Shown piece by piece: positions 62,944 through 64,000 of a stretch of 64,000 bases of DNA (its first letter is position 1; each line of letters opens with the position of its first letter). This stretch comes from an uncultured Mollicutes bacterium. Lineage in GTDB: Bacteria; Bacillota_I; Bacilli_A; Acholeplasmatales; Anaeroplasmataceae. The notes beneath the pieces were generated by a model. That model worked only from the letters and a program-made list of their open reading frames with translations, had not been told where the DNA came from and did not search any database. A program made the position numbers and the translations under genes. The DNA is taken from positions 1 through 64,000 of the forward strand of contig CAMELE010000002.1 in NCBI GenBank assembly GCA_945923475.1. The letters are read 5' to 3'.

Positions 62944-63831
62944 TTAATTAAGTCTAATAACCTCTTCTTTAATTTTAATATTTGTTTTTAACAAAACTAT
63001 AAGCTTAATGATAAATATAAGCCTATCAAAATCTAAAGCGGATCCATTTCCTTCATTTATTATAAAATTAGAATGTATATTCGATATCCTAAAACCCTTA
63101 TAAGAAAATCCTTTTAAATTACAGCTATCTATTAATTGCCATGCCTTATATGAATCTGTATTAAGAAAAACAGAACCTAAGGAATTACCCTTAGGCTGAT
63201 TTTTCCTTTTATCTAATAAATATAAATACTCATCTATTGTATTATAGCTATAATGCTTTTTAAATATAGCTTTATAAATAATATTGCTTTCCTTTATACT
63301 TGTATTACGATATTTCATTTCTATATTTTTAGCTTTTAAACATTTCTTTTTACCTTTTTCAGTTATTACATAAATCTTTTTTAAATACTTATTAATTGAT
63401 AATTCACCTATAGATGCATTTATTTTAATACCCGCACCAATACTACCTGGTATCATTGTGCCACCTAAAAATGAATCAATTCCTTCTTTTTTATAATAGC
63501 TTGAAAGATATGACATTCTTTGATTACCAGAAACACATATACTTTTATGTCTTGTTTTGTTAATTAGCTTTAAATTTTTCAAATTAATTAGTATTAAATT
63601 AGGATTTGTAACATATGAATTAGTTCCATATGTAAAGAAATTAAATTTAATATTATTTTTATAAAATAGTTTTATAATCTTTTTTAGCTTATTAATCGTT
63701 TTTGGTTCTATAATACAATATACAAAAAAGGAAGCCTTTAAGGATGAATAATTAGCAAATTCTTCATTATATTTTACTAAAGCATATTTTCTTGATATCT
63801 TATCTAATATCTTTAAAGATGATTTTTTCAT
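62944..63831 (-). CDS. murB: UDP-N-acetylenolpyruvoylglucosamine reductase
   Basis: A 295-residue FAD enzyme making UDP-N-acetylmuramate for peptidoglycan. FTYGTNSYV (FAD loop), FLGGTMIPGSIGAGIKINASI, MKYRNTSI (catalytic Arg), GNSLGSVFLN (catalytic Ser), LKGFSYKGFRISNIHSNFIIN and the C-terminal EEV segment match type II MurB without the type I insert. It is more lysine- and isoleucine-rich than most. I chose ATG 63831, with GGAGCTGAT ahead, 32 bases inside murG. Confidence 0.9.
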   Translation of the reverse strand: MKKSSLKILDKISRKYALVKYNEEFANYSSLKASFFVYCIIEPKTINKLKKIIKLFYKNNIKFNFFTYGTNSYVTNPNLILINLKNLKLINKTRHKSICVSGNQRMSYLSSYYKKEGIDSFLGGTMIPGSIGAGIKINASIGELSINKYLKKIYVITEKGKKKCLKAKNIEMKYRNTSIKESNIIYKAIFKKHYSYNTIDEYLYLLDKRKNQPKGNSLGSVFLNTDSYKAWQLIDSCNLKGFSYKGFRISNIHSNFIINEGNGSALDFDRLIFIIKLIVLLKTNIKIKEEVIRLN

Positions 63832-64000
63832 ATGGATCAGCTCCAATATTTTCTAAATATTCATTTTGCGATTTCAAAATACTACTAAAATCATATTGCT
63901 TAATATTAATTAAAGTATCAACATCAAAGTTTTTTTCATTAATATAAATTCCAAGATTTTGTTTAGAAAACTCTTTAGCGTTTAATACCTGATGATTACC
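63800..64000 (-). CDS. murG: C-terminal part of MurG (partial, runs off the window)
   Basis: The last 66 codons of a gene that begins beyond the window. GNHQVLNAKEFSKQNLGIYI fits the UDP-GlcNAc-binding end of MurG (HQxxNAxxLxxxGAA pattern), followed by a helical C-terminus with a final DPYEKIIFKDIR. MurG adds GlcNAc to lipid I, making lipid II. The murG-murB-ftsZ order supports the call. It overlaps murB by 32 bases, so both are translated together. Confidence 0.75.
   Translation of the reverse strand, partial: GNHQVLNAKEFSKQNLGIYINEKNFDVDTLINIKQYDFSSILKSQNEYLENIGADPYEKIIFKDIR

Overview
The window is a strongly AT-rich chromosomal segment with compact operons, Shine-Dalgarno sites of the GGAGG and GGTGAT types, a type B RNase P RNA and typical low-GC Gram-positive gene sets (apt-rel-dtd, nusB-xseA-xseB-dxs-tlyA-recN, murG-murB-ftsZ, truB-ribF-rpsO-pnp). 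The standard code is used. It has peptidoglycan synthesis (murG, murB), the MEP isoprenoid pathway (dxs), thiamine salvage and glycoside hydrolases. This suggests an uncultured, host-associated member of the Bacilli/Erysipelotrichia or a walled relative of Mollicutes. No sporulation operon is visible.

Layout. 1-94 is the end of an insertion sequence that continues outside the window. 183-6197 holds a PadR regulator, an internally deleted DUF1700/DUF4097 remnant, a degenerate FtsK-like protein, rarA, a small membrane protein, a DUF421 protein and a lipid-linked-sugar type flippase. 6346-16303 is a plus-strand housekeeping series: apt, rel, dtd, rimO, trmL, a 5'-nucleotidase lipoprotein, mutS2, a thioredoxin-like protein and thiamine pyrophosphokinase. 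A TPP riboswitch then controls thiT. 17692-26549 carries truB, ribF, a RyR/TrkA-N-like gene with a probable frameshifted start, rpsO, pnp, a beta-glucuronidase and a MATE transporter. 27933-31097 carries rnpB, lepA and a HAD phosphatase, flanked by two minus-strand membrane glycosyltransferase-type genes. 34272-37528 is hemW-xerD-deoB, with an ISL3-type element inserted at the end of deoB.

The centre of interest is 39148-42982: about 3.8 kb without a convincing gene. It contains a near-consensus dif site (41022-41049). Genes left of it are mostly on the plus strand (27 of 32) and genes right of it mostly on the minus strand (17 of 20). The A/T bias of the non-coding DNA also flips there. I read this as the chromosome replication terminus. 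A degenerate, partly palindromic motif (near TAGTWTTTAAAACTAGATA) recurs about a dozen times on both sides of dif and is not explained by any feature I know. The first gene to the right is a Fic-fold protein with a destroyed catalytic motif and a C-terminal winged helix.

42983-64000 is mostly minus strand: the Fic-like gene, a GH43 xylosidase, a TGS-domain nucleoside kinase, a phosphodiesterase, an aldo/keto reductase, a low-molecular-weight phosphatase, asnA, recN, tlyA, dxs, xseB, xseA, nusB, an M20 peptidase, ftsZ, murB and the end of murG. On the plus strand lie a small proline/tyrosine-rich membrane protein, an M18 aminopeptidase, tRNA-Gln and a DJ-1/PfpI protein.
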